Counted from the first letter of the stretch, positions 8,876 through 18,465 are shown. The stretch: DNA of 64,000 nt from Flavobacterium granuli (GCF_900129705.1 NZ_FQWO01000004.1:248001-312000), one strand, 5' to 3'. The notes: generated from the sequence alone by a model not told the origin. Program-made: numbers and translations.

Positions 8876-10027
8876 ATGGAATTTGATTTTCTGCAACCTG
8901 TCAATGATAAAATCCTCAAATTAGTACAGGGGTTTACTTCCCAGCAATTGGGGAGTAAAATAGTTTTTCATACGAAAGATCAATTTCCGGATTTAAATAA
9001 AATTAATATTGCCATAATCGGTGTTCTGGAAAATAGGGGAAGCGATAATGTTGACTCTTTTGTTGACTTATCTGCTATTCGAACAGAATTTTACAGTATG
9101 TTTCCAGGAAACTGGGATGCTTCTGTGGCTGATTTGGGTGATATTTTAGCTGGAAATTCAGCAACGGATACTTATTTTGCTTTACGTAAAGTGGTGTCGA
9201 GTTTGATTAAAAATAAAATTATTCCTATCGTGATAGGAGGTTCGCAGGATTTGACTTATGCCTTGTATAGGGCTTATGATGAACTGGAACAAATGGTAAA
9301 TTTGGTGTCTATAGACAGTAAATTTGATTTTGGGAAAGAAAATGAGACTGTTTTGGCTTCGTCTTTTCTGACTAAAATCATTATAGATGAACCTAATAAT
9401 CTTTTTAATTATTGCAACATAGGTTATCAAACCTATTATAATTCGCAAGAAGAAATTGATCTGATTGAAAAATTATTTTTTGATGCCTACAGATTGGGTG
9501 AAGTTTCTAATAATATTGCTATTGCAGAGCCTGTTTTTAGAGATGCGGATATTGTAAGTTTGGATTTAAATGCTGTAAAATCATCAGATTCTGGGAATTT
9601 TGTAAAATTCATGCCAAATGGTTTTAACGGAAAAGAGATTTGCTCTTTGTCCAGATATGCGGGAATTAGCGATAAAGTCTCACTTTTTGGAATATTTAAT
9701 CACAATGATTCAGTTCAGGAATCTGTTTTAGTAGCTCAGATCATTTGGTATTTTATTGAGGGTTTCCATTATCGTTCTCATGAGTACCCTTTTGGGAGTA
9801 GAGAGAATTACATCAAATATATAGTTCCTATTGAAGATGAATTGCTTGTTTTCTATAAGAGCGATAAAACTGACAGATGGTGGATTGAAATTCCTTTTGT
9901 TTCTAATGGGAATAATAAGTTAAAAAGAAATACGTTATTACCATGTTCTTATGAAGAGTATTTAGCGGCTTGTAATCAAGAAATACCTGAAAGATGGTGG
10001 AAAGCTCAACGTAAGAATGTTCTTTGA
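8876..10027 (+). CDS. Arginase/formimidoylglutamase-fold protein with degenerate metal site
   Basis: Belongs by fold to the ureohydrolase (arginase, agmatinase, HutG) family, 383 residues. The three metal-ligand motifs are recognisable but eroded. GGDHS has become GGSQD (121-125, His lost). DAHxD has become DSKFD (147-151, His to Lys). SxDxDxxDP has become SLDLNAVK (second Asp to Asn232). Three of six ligands are gone, so a normal Mn-dependent hydrolase activity is unlikely. It follows topA by 3 bp and precedes gldK by 283 bp. By location it may serve gliding/type IX secretion, but that is inference. The likely automatic name, formimidoylglutamase, should be treated with caution. Confidence 0.8.
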   Translation: MEFDFLQPVNDKILKLVQGFTSQQLGSKIVFHTKDQFPDLNKINIAIIGVLENRGSDNVDSFVDLSAIRTEFYSMFPGNWDASVADLGDILAGNSATDTYFALRKVVSSLIKNKIIPIVIGGSQDLTYALYRAYDELEQMVNLVSIDSKFDFGKENETVLASSFLTKIIIDEPNNLFNYCNIGYQTYYNSQEEIDLIEKLFFDAYRLGEVSNNIAIAEPVFRDADIVSLDLNAVKSSDSGNFVKFMPNGFNGKEICSLSRYAGISDKVSLFGIFNHNDSVQESVLVAQIIWYFIEGFHYRSHEYPFGSRENYIKYIVPIEDELLVFYKSDKTDRWWIEIPFVSNGNNKLKRNTLLPCSYEEYLAACNQEIPERWWKAQRKNVL

Positions 10028-10202
10028 TTTTTTCTTTAAAAATGAACGTGAGTTACAATAGCTTGGGTAAAAATCTTATACGCGCTTGTTTTATGTAAGT
10101 TAAGTTTTATTTATTATGTTTAAAAAGATCTTGATATTACATTTAATCGATTTTTTTGGTTTTTTTGTCGATAAAATATTTTTTTCATAATTTAATTAAC
10201 TT

Positions 10203-10210
10203 TAATTTTG
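10203..10210 (+). promoter_or_regulatory. Candidate promoter box for gldKLMN
   Basis: TAATTTTG fits TAnnTTTG and lies 100 bp before the gldK start in a 283-bp gap. No -33 box is clear, and in such AT-rich DNA a chance match is possible. Confidence 0.3.
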
Positions 10211-10310
10211 AATCGTGAACATGTTTTAAGGAAAAAAAATATTGTTTTATTAATAAATAATAAATAGGTTTACACACTTAAAAATAATGAATATAATAAC
10301 CCGAATTTAT

Positions 10311-11714
10311 ATGAAGAAGTTCATTGCATTTATAGCAATTGTGATGCTATTAATTAGCTGTGGTAAGTCAAGTGATAAAGGCGAATTAGTTGGTGTCAAG
10401 GGAGGAAAATGGCATCCAGAGAAACCTTATGGAATGGCTTTGATACCAGGAGGTGCTTATATTATGGGTAAATCCGATGGTGATTTGGCTGATATTCAAG
10501 ATGCTCCTACAAAAACAGTTACCGTTAGGTCGTTCTATATGGATGAAACTGAAATAACCAATAGTGAATACCGTCAATTTGTAGAATGGGTAAAAGATTC
10601 TACAATGAGAGTTCGATTAGCTATTTTGGCAGACGAGCAAGGTATCAAAGCAGGAGACACAAAAGGAAAAGGTAAAAATGCAGGAAGTATTGGTGATTTT
10701 GCTTTCAATGATTCTGATCCAGAAAAAATGACTGCTTATGATAAGTATATGTACGATAACTACTATAGCGTAGGTACGGATGATGATCAGTATGCCGGAA
10801 GAAAGCTGAATAAAAAGGTAAAGTTGATTAAAGATCCTAAATTATACCCAGACGAATATTATGTTGAGGTTATGGATTCGATGTATTTGCCTATAGAAGC
10901 TTCTTATAATGGTTTGAGAACTATTGATGTAAATAAATTGAAATTCCGTTATTCATGGATGGATATTCAAGGGGCAGCAAAAGCAAAAGTAGGTAATAGA
11001 AAAAATTTCATTAAAACAGAAGAAATTAAGGTTTATCCTGATACTACAGTTTGGATTAAAGATTTTGCTTATTCTTATAATGAGCCAATGCACAATGATT
11101 ATTTTTGGCATAAAGCGTACGGGGATTATCCAGTAGTTGGGGTTAAGTGGACTCAAGCCAAAGCTTTTTGTGCTTGGAGGACGCTAAATAAAAACAGCTA
11201 CATAAAATCTAAAAAGAAAGGACGCGATTTGATCAATAGTTTTAGATTGCCTACTGAAGCTGAATGGGAATATGCAGCAAGAGGTGGACTTCAATCTGCA
11301 ACCTATCCTTGGGGAGGACCTTACACTAAAAATGATAGAGGTTGCTTTTTGGCAAATTTTAAGCCTAATAGAGGAGATTATGCCGCCGATGAGGCTTTGT
11401 ATACAGTAGAGGCAAAATCATATGAGCCTAATGGTTATAATTTGTATAATATGGCAGGAAACGTTTCGGAATGGACAGATTCAGCTTATGATCCAAATGC
11501 TTATGAATATGTTTCATCAATGAATCCAAATGTATTAGATGCTTCTAATAAACGCAAAGTAGTTCGTGGTGGTTCATGGAAAGATGTAGCTTACTTTTTA
11601 CAGGTAAGTACTAGAGATTTTGAATATGCTGATTCTGCAAGAAGTTTTATAGGATTCAGGACCGTTCAAGACTATATGGGATTACAAACCACCGGAACTG
11701 GAAAAAGAAAATAA
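10311..11714 (+). CDS. gldK: Gliding motility / T9SS lipoprotein GldK
   Basis: Outer-membrane lipoprotein that forms the periplasmic ring of the type IX secretion system with GldN. I start at the ATG giving MKKFIAFIAIVMLLISC (lipoprotein Cys17); an ATG eight codons upstream is possible. The body is a SUMF1/formylglycine-generating-enzyme-like fold: PGGAYIMGKSDGD, YMDETEITNSEYRQF, RLPTEAEWEYAARGG, YNMAGNVSEW, VVRGGSW. The two catalytic cysteines of true FGE are absent from the C-terminal motif, so it is structural, as expected of GldK. First gene of gldK-L-M-N. Confidence 0.96.
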   Translation: MKKFIAFIAIVMLLISCGKSSDKGELVGVKGGKWHPEKPYGMALIPGGAYIMGKSDGDLADIQDAPTKTVTVRSFYMDETEITNSEYRQFVEWVKDSTMRVRLAILADEQGIKAGDTKGKGKNAGSIGDFAFNDSDPEKMTAYDKYMYDNYYSVGTDDDQYAGRKLNKKVKLIKDPKLYPDEYYVEVMDSMYLPIEASYNGLRTIDVNKLKFRYSWMDIQGAAKAKVGNRKNFIKTEEIKVYPDTTVWIKDFAYSYNEPMHNDYFWHKAYGDYPVVGVKWTQAKAFCAWRTLNKNSYIKSKKKGRDLINSFRLPTEAEWEYAARGGLQSATYPWGGPYTKNDRGCFLANFKPNRGDYAADEALYTVEAKSYEPNGYNLYNMAGNVSEWTDSAYDPNAYEYVSSMNPNVLDASNKRKVVRGGSWKDVAYFLQVSTRDFEYADSARSFIGFRTVQDYMGLQTTGTGKRK

Positions 11715-11765
11715 AAATTAAAACCTACTAAATTAATCTACTAAAAACTTTAAAAATTAAAAATT

Positions 11766-12416
11766 ATGGCAATATTGGGTAAAAAAGCAATGAATTTCTG
11801 TTATGGAATGGGTGCTGCAGTTGTAATCATCGGAGCTTTATTCAAAATAACGCATATTGAATTCGGTTTTATTACGGGAAATTTAATGTTGACTATTGGA
11901 CTTGTTGTTGAAGCTGCTATTTTTGCACTTTCTGCATTTGAACCTGTTGATGAAGAGTTAGACTGGACTCTAGTTTATCCTGAATTGGCTAATGGTACTC
12001 CGGCCACAGCAAGAAAGGCAAAAGTTGAAACTCCTTCTGATGCTCAAGGTTTATTGTCTCAAAAATTAGACGCTATGTTGAAAGACGCTAAAATTGATGG
12101 AGAATTAATGTCAAGTTTAGGAAATAGCATTAAAAATTTCGAATCAGCTGCAAAAGGAATTGCGCCAACTGTTGACTCAATTGCTTCTACAAAAAAATAC
12201 AGTGAAGAGCTGACTTTAGCAGCTGCACAAATGGAGTCTTTGAATAGCTTGTATAAAGTACAATTGCAAAGTGCTTCAAGAAATGCTCAAATTAATGAAG
12301 AAGTTGCTGAAAATAATTTAAAATTAAAAGAGCAAATGCAGTCATTGACTACAAATTTGTCTTCTTTGAACAATGTTTATGGTGGAATGCTTTCTGCAAT
12401 GAGTAATAAGGGATAA
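11766..12416 (+). CDS. gldL: Gliding motility / T9SS motor protein GldL
   Basis: Inner-membrane stator-like protein that, with GldM, converts proton motive force into motion for gliding and secretion. The 216-residue product has two N-terminal membrane helices (~12-28 and ~35-55). The second carries Glu49 (LVVEAAIF), the position of the glutamate shown to be essential in GldL. Lys27 and His30 are also present. The rest is a soluble helical tail. It lies 51 bp after gldK and 48 bp before gldM. Confidence 0.96.
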   Translation: MAILGKKAMNFCYGMGAAVVIIGALFKITHIEFGFITGNLMLTIGLVVEAAIFALSAFEPVDEELDWTLVYPELANGTPATARKAKVETPSDAQGLLSQKLDAMLKDAKIDGELMSSLGNSIKNFESAAKGIAPTVDSIASTKKYSEELTLAAAQMESLNSLYKVQLQSASRNAQINEEVAENNLKLKEQMQSLTTNLSSLNNVYGGMLSAMSNKG

Positions 12417-12464
12417 TTAGTTTCGAACTATTAAAATACAACAACTAATTAATTATTAGAAAAT

Positions 12465-14006
12465 ATGGCAGGAGGAAAATTAACCCCTAGACAGAAGATG
12501 ATAAATCTGATGTATTTGATTTTTATCGCAATGTTAGCTTTAAATATGTCCAAAGAAGTTTTATCTGCTTTTGGTTTAATGAATGAAAAATTTGAAGGAG
12601 CAAACTCCTCGGCACAATCATCTAATATGCAAATGTTAGCTGGTTTAGATGCTAAAGCTTCTGAAGCTGGAGGAGAATTTACTGAGGCTGCGGTTACTGC
12701 TCACAAAGTGGAAGCCATCACTAAAAACTTTTATGATTATATTGGAAACATAAAATCAGAAGTTTTAGTAGGTACAGAAGCTGATCCCGAAACGGGTAAA
12801 TTACCATATGAGGAAATGGATAAAGGGGATAATATAGATCAATTATGGTTCGGACCTGGTGGTTATTCGGCAAAAGGGAAAGAAGTTGTTGCTACAATTG
12901 AAAAATACAAGTCAGATATGAAATCTGCACTAGGGAGTAATAAGAAATTAACACCAATCCTTTCTGAAGTTAATAGCAAATTTAATTTGGATAAGGTTAA
13001 AAATAAAGATGGCGTTGCTATTGACTATTTAGATTATCATTTTAAAGGCTTTCCTGCAGTAGCTTCCTTGGCAAAACTTTCTGCTTGGCAGAATGATGTA
13101 AAAAAAGTAGAAACTGATGTTTATAATACTTTGTTAGGAAAAGCGGCTGTAGCAGCTGCATCATATAGTAATTATCAGGCGATTGTTGTACTTGATAAAA
13201 GTGCTTATTTTCAAGGAGAAAAAGTGACCGGGAAAGTGGTGCTTGGAAGATATGACGAGAATACTAAACCAACTTCTTTTTCAGGTCCTGGAAAAATTGT
13301 AAACGGCCAAGCTGTTATAGCCATGACTGCTGGAAATGTGGGTGAGCAAACAATAAATGGTCAATTTACTTTCTTAGAAGATGGTAAAAATATACCTCTT
13401 AAGTTTAAAGGGAATTATGTTGTAGTACCAAGACCTAATTCAGCTACAATATCCGCTGATAAAATGAATGTGGTTTATAGAGGTGTTGTGAATCCTATGA
13501 CTATATCTTTCGCAGGTGTTTCGGCTGATAAAGTGGCAGCTTCGGCTCCTGGTCTTACTTCAGCGGGCGGAGGAAAATATAAAATGAGCCCGGGCTCAGG
13601 AAATGAAGTGGTAATTAATGTTACTGCTGTTCTTAATGATGGTTCAAAAGTTTCTGATAAGAAAGTATTTAGAATCAAAGGGATTCCAGGTCCTGTAGGA
13701 ACAATTAGAGGAGAATCAGGTATTGTAAAAGGACCTAAGTCTAATTTAGAGATTGCTACCATTGGTGCTAAATTAGAAGATTTCGATTTCGAAGTGGGCT
13801 TGGATGTGGTTGGTTTCAATTTGAAAGTTAGTGGCCAACCTACTGTGGTTGTTCAAGGAAATAGGTTGAATGCACAATGCAAAGCAATTATTTCTAAGGC
13901 TGGCAGAGGAGATCAAGTGAGTATTTCTGAGATTAAAACAAAACTAGTTGGGGCAGGTAGCTATTTATTGCCAAGAACAGCTCCAGTTATTTTTGAAATA
14001 CAATAA
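12465..14006 (+). CDS. gldM: Gliding motility / T9SS protein GldM
   Basis: Single-pass inner-membrane protein whose helix joins the GldL bundle and whose long periplasmic part reaches the GldK/GldN ring. The 513-residue product starts MAGGKLTPRQKMINLMYLIF, with the membrane helix at ~12-32, a helical first periplasmic domain, and Ig-like beta domains (for example AYFQGEKVTGKVVLGRYDENTKP and GIPGPVGTIRGESG). Length and order match GldM/PorM. Confidence 0.96.
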   Translation: MAGGKLTPRQKMINLMYLIFIAMLALNMSKEVLSAFGLMNEKFEGANSSAQSSNMQMLAGLDAKASEAGGEFTEAAVTAHKVEAITKNFYDYIGNIKSEVLVGTEADPETGKLPYEEMDKGDNIDQLWFGPGGYSAKGKEVVATIEKYKSDMKSALGSNKKLTPILSEVNSKFNLDKVKNKDGVAIDYLDYHFKGFPAVASLAKLSAWQNDVKKVETDVYNTLLGKAAVAAASYSNYQAIVVLDKSAYFQGEKVTGKVVLGRYDENTKPTSFSGPGKIVNGQAVIAMTAGNVGEQTINGQFTFLEDGKNIPLKFKGNYVVVPRPNSATISADKMNVVYRGVVNPMTISFAGVSADKVAASAPGLTSAGGGKYKMSPGSGNEVVINVTAVLNDGSKVSDKKVFRIKGIPGPVGTIRGESGIVKGPKSNLEIATIGAKLEDFDFEVGLDVVGFNLKVSGQPTVVVQGNRLNAQCKAIISKAGRGDQVSISEIKTKLVGAGSYLLPRTAPVIFEIQ

Positions 14007-14055
14007 TAAATAATTTGTCTTAAAAACATTTTCAATATCTTATAATCATAACAAG

Positions 14056-14946
14056 ATGAATGTTAAAAAAATTTTAATAGCTATTGTGTCTATTGCCGGG
14101 AGTTGTAGCTCTTTTGCACAATCGAATTTGCTTAATGCGAGAATTCCGGAGGAAATAGGACTGAAAACAGAAGCGCAACTCATTTCAGATAATGATAAGC
14201 CATTAGCTTATGGCTATGTACATGACAGAGATGTTCTCATGGGGAAAATGACATGGGAGATTATTGATTTGAACGAGAAGATCAATTTCGCTTTGTATTT
14301 TCCTGTTGATACAGCCAATATCGGTCCTGATAGACGCTCTTTGTATGATGTTTTGACAAAAGCGATAAAAAGAGGTGAAATTAGTGAGGTGTATTCTGAT
14401 AGTTATTTTAATACCAAAAAATCATTCAAAGATATTCAAGCAGCATTGAGTCGTATTGATACTACTGATGCTGGTAAGGAGCAAATTAATGCCGGAATGA
14501 AATTGTCTCCAGAGTATATTTTGAGATCTGATCTAACGGCTCAAGATGTTACGCAATATAAAATCAAAGGGTATTGGTATTTTGACAAAAGACAGAGTGA
14601 ATTGAAATATCGTTTGCTTGGAATTTGTCCAGTAACTCCAGATGTTTATACGATGAATGAAGAGGAAAAGGACTATGTTGAATTGTTTTGGATCTTTTTC
14701 CCGTCTGCAAGAGATGTTTTGCATGAAGCAAAAGCTTTCAATAATAAAAATTCAGCTATGCCAATTTCTTTTGATCAAATTTTGAATTCGAGGCGTTTTA
14801 ATAGTGTAATTTACAAAGAAGAAAACGTCTATGGAGATCGCGCTATAGATGAGTACATGAAAGATAATGCGCAAAATCAATTGCTGGAATCAGAAAGAGT
14901 GAAAGAGAAAATACGCAATTTTGAACAAGATATGTGGAATTACTAG
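14056..14946 (+). CDS. gldN: Gliding motility / T9SS protein GldN
   Basis: Periplasmic partner of GldK in the T9SS ring. The 296-residue product has a signal peptide ending near SFAQ (residue 22). The conserved GldN/PorN body includes a KDYVELFWIFFPSARDVLHEAKAFN stretch and the FDQILNSRRFNSVIYKEENVYGDRAIDEY region. It lies 49 bp after gldM, with a strong terminator after it. Only one gldN-type gene is present; there is no gldO-like duplicate here. Confidence 0.96.
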   Translation: MNVKKILIAIVSIAGSCSSFAQSNLLNARIPEEIGLKTEAQLISDNDKPLAYGYVHDRDVLMGKMTWEIIDLNEKINFALYFPVDTANIGPDRRSLYDVLTKAIKRGEISEVYSDSYFNTKKSFKDIQAALSRIDTTDAGKEQINAGMKLSPEYILRSDLTAQDVTQYKIKGYWYFDKRQSELKYRLLGICPVTPDVYTMNEEEKDYVELFWIFFPSARDVLHEAKAFNNKNSAMPISFDQILNSRRFNSVIYKEENVYGDRAIDEYMKDNAQNQLLESERVKEKIRNFEQDMWNY

Positions 14947-14966
14947 ATTTCATTTTCTAATAGATA

Positions 14967-14999
14967 AAACTCTTACCGTCATGGTAAGAGTTTTTTTGT
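14967..14999 (+). terminator. Intrinsic terminator after gldN
   Basis: AAACTCTTACC pairs with GGTAAGAGTTT over 11 bp with a short loop, followed by seven T. It ends the gldKLMN unit. Confidence 0.88.
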
Positions 15000-15010
15000 T
15001 TTAATAGGCT

Positions 15011-15018
15011 TATCTTTG
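15011..15018 (+). promoter_or_regulatory. TAnnTTTG promoter box for the FAD oxidoreductase
   Basis: TATCTTTG, an exact match, 28 bp before the ATG at 15047 and just past the gldN terminator. Confidence 0.5.
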
Positions 15019-15046
15019 AGCAGTTTTTTTAAAGTTAGTATTTCAA

Positions 15047-16099
15047 ATGATTGATTATTTAATAGTAGGTTCCGGTCTTGCTGGGATTTCCTTTTCTGAG
15101 ATGGCTTTAAGTCATGATAAATCCATTTTGGTTTTGGATAATAATTCGCAGAATTCGTCCAAAATTGCAGGAGGTTTGTATAATCCTGTTATTTTAAAAA
15201 GGTTCAGTGAGGTTTGGAAGGCGCAAGAGCAATTGGTTTTAATGAAAAAGTTTTATGATGTTTTAGAAAAAAAAATCCAAACTAAAGTCGATTTTAAAAT
15301 GCCGATTTTGCGAAAATTTTTTTCAATAGAAGAACAGAACAATTGGTTCTCTGCTTCGGATAAAGAGCTTTTAGCACCATTCTTGTCTCCACAATTAGTT
15401 TCGAAAAAATATGCTGGCATTGATTCGCCCTATTCTTATGGAGAAGTGTTGCATACTGGTTATGTTGATACAGCATTACTACTAACTAAGTATCGGGACT
15501 ATTTAATAGAAAATAATTGGTTTCGGGCGGAAGCGTTTGATTATACACTTTTACAAGTCGAGAAAGATTGTGTGCGATATAAAGATGTAGAAGCTAAGCA
15601 TATCATATTTGCTGAGGGATTTGGCTTACATGCTAATCCTTATTTTAATCATTTGCCTTTGGACGGGACGAAAGGGGAACTTTTTATTATTAGAGCACCT
15701 GAATTAGTTTTGGATGTCATAGTGAATACCAGCGTTTTTATTTTGCCGTTAGGAAATGACTTGTTCAAAGTGGGGGCCACTTATAACTGGAAAGATAAAA
15801 CAGAATTGCCTACCGAGGAAGGGAAGGCAGAATTGATGGAGAGAATTAGCGAAATCTTAAATTGTAAATTTGAAATTGTGGAGCATTTTGCAGGTGTGCG
15901 CCCTACGGTCAAGGACAGGCGTCCATTAGTAGGAACACATCAGGATAGTAATTCTGTACATATTCTTAATGGTTTAGGCACAAGAGGAGTTATGCTTGGG
16001 CCGGCTATGGCTAAAGCGCTGTTTGATCATATTGAAAATAAAATGCCTTTAGAATCAGTGATTGATATCAAAAGGTTTAGACCTAAAAATCAGAAATAA
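15047..16099 (+). CDS. FAD-dependent oxidoreductase (DAO family, MnmC-C-like)
   Basis: Probable flavin amine oxidase of 350 residues. The N-terminal dinucleotide fold IVGSGLAGISFSE (residues ~6-18) is followed by an acidic strand end at LVLDNN. The C-terminal half has the family's flavin-closing segment (AGVRPTVKDRRPLVG and LNGLGTRGVMLGPAMAKAL). It resembles the oxidase half of tRNA-modifying MnmC and glycine oxidases, but substrate cannot be set from sequence. It is a single gene between gldN and a convergent DUF983 gene 4 bp away. Confidence 0.82.
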   Translation: MIDYLIVGSGLAGISFSEMALSHDKSILVLDNNSQNSSKIAGGLYNPVILKRFSEVWKAQEQLVLMKKFYDVLEKKIQTKVDFKMPILRKFFSIEEQNNWFSASDKELLAPFLSPQLVSKKYAGIDSPYSYGEVLHTGYVDTALLLTKYRDYLIENNWFRAEAFDYTLLQVEKDCVRYKDVEAKHIIFAEGFGLHANPYFNHLPLDGTKGELFIIRAPELVLDVIVNTSVFILPLGNDLFKVGATYNWKDKTELPTEEGKAELMERISEILNCKFEIVEHFAGVRPTVKDRRPLVGTHQDSNSVHILNGLGTRGVMLGPAMAKALFDHIENKMPLESVIDIKRFRPKNQK

Positions 16100-16103
16100 G
16101 TAG

Positions 16104-16508
16104 TTATTTCTTGAAGTTTGGATCGTAAGAAACAAACATATTGATATAAATGTTTCGCGATCCACGAAGTACATAGGGATATAGAATGACTAGGGAGGCA
16201 ATTATTGCAATGAAAGCCGTTTTTAAGGAGGAATTTAAGATCACATAGGAAATGATAAAAGCAGCTATGCCAAGTGCTACATTCAATCCATAACTGACGT
16301 ACATGGCGCCATAAAAGAAAGAAGGTTCAATTTGATATTTTAAACCACAGTGGCTGCAATTTTCATGCATTTTTAAAGTATTCATTAAATGAAATGGATT
16401 TTTATCCAAATACATACTCTCATTCTGACATTTAGGACAAGTTCCTGTTAAAATACTATATAGTTTGGATCCTTTTTTTAACATTTGCAAAAAATTTAAT
16501 TTTTCCAT
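16104..16508 (-). CDS. DUF983 family membrane protein
   Basis: Function unknown. The 134-residue product has two zinc-ribbon-like cysteine pairs before the membrane part (CPKCQNE and CSHCGLKY) and two or three hydrophobic helices (~65-115), as in DUF983. It is divergent from the ABC-F gene across a 49-bp gap holding a perfect 14-bp palindrome, and convergent with the FAD oxidoreductase. Confidence 0.85.
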   Translation of the reverse strand: MEKLNFLQMLKKGSKLYSILTGTCPKCQNESMYLDKNPFHLMNTLKMHENCSHCGLKYQIEPSFFYGAMYVSYGLNVALGIAAFIISYVILNSSLKTAFIAIIASLVILYPYVLRGSRNIYINMFVSYDPNFKK

Positions 16509-16516
16509 TTTTGGAG

Positions 16517-16530
16517 TTGTAAATTTACAA
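16517..16530. promoter_or_regulatory. 14-bp perfect palindrome between divergent genes
   Basis: TTGTAAATTTACAA is self-complementary and lies between the starts of the DUF983 gene and the ABC-F gene. On either strand it also contains TAAATTTA, one base off the promoter consensus. It may be a shared operator or overlapping promoters. Confidence 0.35.
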
Positions 16531-16557
16531 ATTCAAAAAGGAATAAAATAACAATAC

Positions 16558-18465
16558 ATGCTTAATATACATAATTTATCGGTTTCGTTTGGAGGATCTT
16601 ATTTATTTGAAGAAGTGACCTTTCGATTGGGTGCTGGAGACCGTGTGGGTCTTGTTGGAAAAAACGGAGCCGGAAAATCAACCATGCTTAAAATGTTGGC
16701 CAGAGATTTTGCTCCTGATTCGGGAGTTATTTCTCAGGAAAAAGACCTTCGAATGGGTTTTTTACGTCAGGATATTGATTTTGAACAAGGAAGAACGGTA
16801 CTTGAAGAAGCCTATGAGGCTTTTACGGAGATAAAGGTTGTTGAGAAAAAGCTGGAAGAAATTAATCATTTATTGGTTACACGTACAGATTATGAAAGCG
16901 AGGAATACAGCCAGATTATTGAAGATTTATCGGATTATACTCATCGTTTTGAATTACTGGGCGGTTACAACTATGTAGGGGATACTGAAAAAATTCTCCT
17001 TGGTTTAGGTTTCAAAAGAGAGGTTTTTAATAATCAAACCGAAACTTTCTCTGGAGGATGGAGGATGCGTATCGAATTAGCCAAGCTATTATTGCAGGCT
17101 AATGATGTTTTGTTGCTGGATGAGCCTACGAATCACTTGGATATCGAAAGTATCATTTGGTTAGAAAGTTTCTTGCGTAATTATCCGGGAGTTGTTGTCA
17201 TCGTATCGCACGATAAAATGTTTTTGGATAATGTGACCAACAGAACTATTGAGATTTCACTTGGAAAAGCCTACGATTTCAATAAACCTTATTCTCAATA
17301 TTTAGAATTGCGTCATGAAATTCGTGAGAAACAATTGGCAACCCAGAAAAATCAAGCTAAAAAAATCGAGGAAACTGAGAAATTAATCGAAAAATTCCGT
17401 GCAAAGGCTTCCAAAGCTTCGATGGCGCAATCATTGATTAAAAAATTAGATAAAGTAGAGCGAATTGAGGTCGACGAAGACGATAATTCGGTGATGAATA
17501 TCTCTTTTCCGGTATCAAAAGAGCCCGGTAGAGTAGTGATTGAAGCAGAAAATGTTACCAAAGCCTACGGAGATAAAGTTATTCTGAAAGACATCGATCT
17601 ATTGGTAGAACGCGGAAGTAAAATTGCTTTTGTGGGACAAAACGGTCAAGGGAAATCAACTTTTATTAAAGCCATCGTTAACGAATTCGAATATCAAGGA
17701 AATATAAAATTAGGACATAATGTTCAGTTGGGTTATTTTGCCCAAAATCAGGCTGAATATCTCGATGGTGAAATTACCTTGCTTCAAACCATGGAAGATG
17801 CAGCTATGGATACCAACCGATCTAAAGTTCGTGACATGCTAGGGTCGTTTTTATTTCGTGGCGATGACGTGGAAAAAAAGGTAAAAGTCCTTTCTGGAGG
17901 CGAAAGAAACCGTCTGGCGCTTTGTAAATTGTTGTTGCAACCCATCAACGTTTTACTGATGGATGAGCCTACCAATCACTTGGATATTAAATCTAAGAAT
18001 GTGTTGAAAGCAGCACTTCAAAAATTTGGAGGTACCTTATTGTTGGTTTCTCACGATAGGGATTTCCTGCAAGGGATGTCGAATATCGTTTACGAATTCA
18101 AAGATCAAAAAATCAAACAGTATTTGGGGGACATCAATTATTTCTTAGAACAGCGCAACCTTGAGAACATGCGTGAAGTCGAGAAAAAAGATGCCGTAAA
18201 AGCAGCAGCTCCTAAAGAAAGTAACAAAGCCTCTTATGAAGAGCAAAAGAAAGGAAAAGCATTACAGAATCGTTTGAGTAAAGTGGAAAGCCAGATCAAG
18301 CAATTGGAAAAAGACATTCAAAACGACGATAAAATGCTCGCTTCTAATTATGATAAACATATTGAAGATGCCAAGTTTTTTACGGCTTACAACAAAAAGA
18401 AAGCTGAATTAGATAAGCTACTTTCAGACTGGGAAATTGTTCAGGAAGAAATTGATAATTTGTAG
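16558..18465 (+). CDS. ABC-F family ATPase
   Basis: Soluble twin ATPase of the ribosome-associated ABC-F family, 635 residues, with no membrane segments. The first cassette has GLVGKNGAGKST, signature FSGGWRMRIELA and VLLLDEPTNHLD. The linker is charged and helical. The second cassette has GQNGQGKST, LSGGERNRLALC and VLLMDEPTNHLD. A coiled-coil C-terminal tail (~545-635) is of the Uup/YdiF kind. Housekeeping translation or ribosome-rescue factor is more likely than antibiotic protection, but this is not decided by sequence. Confidence 0.9.
   Translation: MLNIHNLSVSFGGSYLFEEVTFRLGAGDRVGLVGKNGAGKSTMLKMLARDFAPDSGVISQEKDLRMGFLRQDIDFEQGRTVLEEAYEAFTEIKVVEKKLEEINHLLVTRTDYESEEYSQIIEDLSDYTHRFELLGGYNYVGDTEKILLGLGFKREVFNNQTETFSGGWRMRIELAKLLLQANDVLLLDEPTNHLDIESIIWLESFLRNYPGVVVIVSHDKMFLDNVTNRTIEISLGKAYDFNKPYSQYLELRHEIREKQLATQKNQAKKIEETEKLIEKFRAKASKASMAQSLIKKLDKVERIEVDEDDNSVMNISFPVSKEPGRVVIEAENVTKAYGDKVILKDIDLLVERGSKIAFVGQNGQGKSTFIKAIVNEFEYQGNIKLGHNVQLGYFAQNQAEYLDGEITLLQTMEDAAMDTNRSKVRDMLGSFLFRGDDVEKKVKVLSGGERNRLALCKLLLQPINVLLMDEPTNHLDIKSKNVLKAALQKFGGTLLLVSHDRDFLQGMSNIVYEFKDQKIKQYLGDINYFLEQRNLENMREVEKKDAVKAAAPKESNKASYEEQKKGKALQNRLSKVESQIKQLEKDIQNDDKMLASNYDKHIEDAKFFTAYNKKKAELDKLLSDWEIVQEEIDNL

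Noticed and set aside
8876..10027. Working HutG to pair with hutU at 51980-53962
   Set aside because: Metal ligands are missing and the genes are 42 kb apart, so a histidine-degradation role is not supported.
10311..11714. GldK as a formylglycine-generating enzyme
   Set aside because: The fold is SUMF1-like, but the two catalytic cysteines are absent and the gene heads gldKLMN.
13475..13819. Minus-strand frame inside gldM
   Set aside because: Proline/threonine-rich shadow of the GldM beta domains; no start signal and gldM is well conserved.
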